Shown: positions 49,118 to 50,814 of the stretch, piece after piece | How the letters are laid out: the number at the start of each line of letters is the position of its first letter | Position numbering within the stretch: the stretch's first letter is position 1 | DNA from: Nitrospira sp. ST-bin5 | Lineage (GTDB): Bacteria > Nitrospirota > Nitrospiria > Nitrospirales > Nitrospiraceae | Reading direction: 5' to 3' | Assembly: GCA_002083555.1 (NCBI GenBank) | Contig: MSXN01000003.1 | Coordinates: 58,177 to 108,990 of the forward strand | DNA length: 50,814 bases | Notes under the pieces: generated by a model | Databases searched by the model: none | What the model saw: the letters and a program-made list of their open reading frames with translations, nothing else | What the model was told of the DNA's origin: nothing | Made by a program: the position numbers and the translations under genes

Positions 49118-50570
49118 CGTACGTCTTCAGAGACGTCACCGGCTGCCGATTGATCTCGATAATCAGATCGCCTTCTCGCACGCCGGTTTCCTCGGCCGTA
49201 CTGCCGGGCTTCACCCGCACCACCACAACTCCGCGCTCACTGGATTTCATTCCGTACCGGCCGGCCACTTCATCGGTCAGCTCCCGCACGTCCAGATCCG
49301 ACAGAATCCCGGTTGGCGCCGCCGCTTCAGCCGACTCCTCCTCGCCCGATTGCGTCATGGACTTCGGCTGCTCGACGATGGCGAGGTCGATTATTTTCGG
49401 CTTCTTGTCACGGATCAGCTTGACAGACACTTTCTTGCCCACCGGCGTCTGCGCGACTGCGTTCCGGAGATGCGTGGGAGAATCCATCGGCTTCCCGTCG
49501 TATTCCACAATCACATCGGCACGCTCCACCCCGGCCTTCTTGGCGGGACTCTCATCCATCACATCGCTGACCAACACACCCTTGGTATCGGCCACGCCGA
49601 ACTGTTTCGCTAGTTCAGGCGTCAGTTCCTGAATCGACACACCCAGCCAGCCGCGCACCACCTTCCCGGTCTTGACCAGCTGGTCCATGATAGAGCGGGC
49701 CATGTTGCTGGGCACTGAAAAGCCGATGCCCATGTTGCCGCCGCTCTGGCTAAAAATGGCGGTATTGATTCCCGCCAGCTCGCCGCGCACATTCACCAGC
49801 GCGCCGCCGGAATTGCCGGGATTGATCGCAGCATCGGTTTGAATAAAGTCTTCGTACTCCGCAATCCCCGCCGCCCGACCTAGTGCGCTGACAATACCCA
49901 ATGTGACCGTTTGCGTGAGTCCGAATGGGTTGCCGACGGCTAGGACAAACTCGCCGACTTCCAACTGATCAGAATCGGCCCAGGCTACTGTCGGCAAATT
50001 CGTTGCATCGATCTTCACAACTGCAATATCGGTCTTTGGATCGGTCCCGATCAACTTGGCTTTGAACTCGCGTTTATCCGAAAGCGTCACACGAATTTCA
50101 TCGGCCTTGCCGACCACATGGTTGTTCGTGATGATCAAGCCGTTCGACTCAACGATGACGCCTGACCCTAAACCGCGTTCTTTCTTTTCTTTCGGCTGCT
50201 GTTGTTCAAACCGGCGAAAAAATTCATCGCCGAAAAACTTGCGAAAAAACGGATCCTCAAACGGCGTCGCATGAGCCCCGCCTTCTCCCTTACCTGTCTT
50301 GGTCGCATAAATGTTGACGACAGCCGGCTTGACCGCCTTGGCAATCTCGACGAACGTCAGATTTCCCATCCCCGGCAATACCGGCTGCGGCGCCGTGGCA
50401 ACCGGCCTAGCCAGCGGCGATGTCCCGCTATCCGGAACGGCATGACCGTTCGAGAGCCATCCCAGATCGGAAGCCACCACAAATCCGATGATCATCCCCG
50501 CCGTGAGCAGCACCGCAGCGACCATCCAGCTGCGGCTTGATTCAGGCCTCTGAGTGGGTGTTTCCATCAT
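49026..50570 (-). CDS. HtrA/DegP-family serine protease with two PDZ domains
   Basis: 514 residues from the ATG at 50570. A TM anchor (MVAAVLLTAGMIIGFVVAS, about 16-34) is followed by a trypsin-like protease with the triad H151 (ITNNHVV), D181 (KTDIAVVKI) and S254 (NPGNSGGALVN), then PDZ1 (VRGWLGVSIQELTPEL) and PDZ2 (GVVVVRVKPGSTAEETGV). It is a periplasmic quality-control protease/chaperone. GGTGG precedes the start. The 3' end is tandemly copied downstream. Confidence 0.94.
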   Translation of the reverse strand: MMETPTQRPESSRSWMVAAVLLTAGMIIGFVVASDLGWLSNGHAVPDSGTSPLARPVATAPQPVLPGMGNLTFVEIAKAVKPAVVNIYATKTGKGEGGAHATPFEDPFFRKFFGDEFFRRFEQQQPKEKKERGLGSGVIVESNGLIITNNHVVGKADEIRVTLSDKREFKAKLIGTDPKTDIAVVKIDATNLPTVAWADSDQLEVGEFVLAVGNPFGLTQTVTLGIVSALGRAAGIAEYEDFIQTDAAINPGNSGGALVNVRGELAGINTAIFSQSGGNMGIGFSVPSNMARSIMDQLVKTGKVVRGWLGVSIQELTPELAKQFGVADTKGVLVSDVMDESPAKKAGVERADVIVEYDGKPMDSPTHLRNAVAQTPVGKKVSVKLIRDKKPKIIDLAIVEQPKSMTQSGEEESAEAAAPTGILSDLDVRELTDEVAGRYGMKSSERGVVVVRVKPGSTAEETGVREGDLIIEINRQPVTSLKTYERIAAKLPKNEAVLMLLKRQGRTIYLTLRP

Positions 50571-50607
50571 GCTTCCACCTTCATCCAATGAATCGTCGGC
50601 CGAACAA

Positions 50608-50814
50608 TTATTGAACTTCTCCGGAATAGATCCCCATGATCGTGTGGAGGAACTTTACCGCCTCCGCCTTGGGACGCTGAAAAGAATTCCGCCCGATGAT
50701 ACTGCCGAACCCGCCGCCGTCCCGGATGGCCCGTGCTTCATCGAACACGTTCTTGTCCTCGCTCTTGGCGCCGCCGGAGAAAATCACAATGCGGCGGCCG
50801 TCGAACGAACTCTG
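50608..50814 (-). CDS. Class I fructose-bisphosphate aldolase, C-terminal end (cut by window edge)
   Basis: The last 68 codons are present; the start lies beyond 50814. RRIVIFSGGAKSEDKNVFDE then DGGGFGSIIGRNSFQRPK is the DhnA/FbaB-type aldolase end, with the phosphate-binding GG(G) loops. It cleaves or makes fructose-1,6-bisphosphate. The stop codon is 38 bases before the HtrA start, in the same direction, so HtrA may be co-transcribed. Confidence 0.88.
   Translation of the reverse strand, partial: QSSFDGRRIVIFSGGAKSEDKNVFDEARAIRDGGGFGSIIGRNSFQRPKAEAVKFLHTIMGIYSGEVQ

Overview
The window is about 50.8 kb of GC-rich bacterial chromosome from a Gram-negative organism: there are two TonB-dependent outer-membrane receptors, TonB-type transducers and an HtrA protease. 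Gene content and neighbourhoods (gatC-panD-gatA, DUF502, tmk-holB-metG, PIN/TRAM-ispD-ispF-cysE, class I aldolase) remind me of Nitrospira (phylum Nitrospirota). That assignment is recollection plus inference, not a database result. I saw no rRNA, tRNA or CRISPR.

Layout. 1-7284 (minus strand) is a housekeeping run: DUF502 membrane protein, glmU, glmS, then a split GatCAB operon (gatC, panD, gatA, DUF948, YtxH, start of gatB). 7553-12884 (plus) is tmk, holB, metG and two coupled exported proteins, one a signal-peptide-bearing methyltransferase. 12885-19159 is accessory: a broken repeat, an AT-richer DUF4238 gene, a lipoprotein-like phosphoesterase, a DUF4160/DUF2442 pair, a CDF metal exporter, a MazF-type toxin-antitoxin pair, a lone COG0523 GTPase and a PAP2 phosphatase. 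19204-22791 (minus) is a small receptor locus: a His-rich exported protein, a TonB-dependent receptor and a stand-alone TonB-C-like protein. A DAHP synthase is divergent to it.

24069-41445 is the centrepiece: 23 consecutive minus-strand genes that read as a zinc-starvation (Zur-type) island. From the promoter end they are a Fur-family regulator with a palindromic box at its own start, a small His-rich membrane protein, a COG0523 metallochaperone, a WD40 protein, a CxxxxCPP small protein, a second COG0523, an unknown, MoaB-like, a ZIP transporter, a Tpx-like protein with altered active site, dihydroorotase, a CxxC small protein, cysteine-free S14 and S18, two tandem long COG0523 proteins (one degenerate), L28 of the non-zinc type, L33 that still has its zinc cysteines, another small His protein, a TonB receptor, a PepSY membrane protein, TonB and an FmdB-like protein. 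The likely logic is to sense low zinc, import it across both membranes, deliver it with chaperones, and release ribosomal zinc by swapping in non-zinc ribosomal proteins.

41564-50814 returns to housekeeping: a DUF4177-like protein, tatD, a NYN nuclease, an AMIN-amidase, truA, a PsiF-repeat protein, cysE, ispF, ispD, a PIN/TRAM gene split by a frameshift, an HtrA protease whose 3' end is tandemly duplicated as decaying copies, and the end of a class I fructose-bisphosphate aldolase. The most noteworthy signals are the zinc island, a family of three small paralogous His/Trp proteins each placed just upstream of a metal-uptake or chaperone gene, the degenerate COG0523 partner, and several structured intergenic elements.
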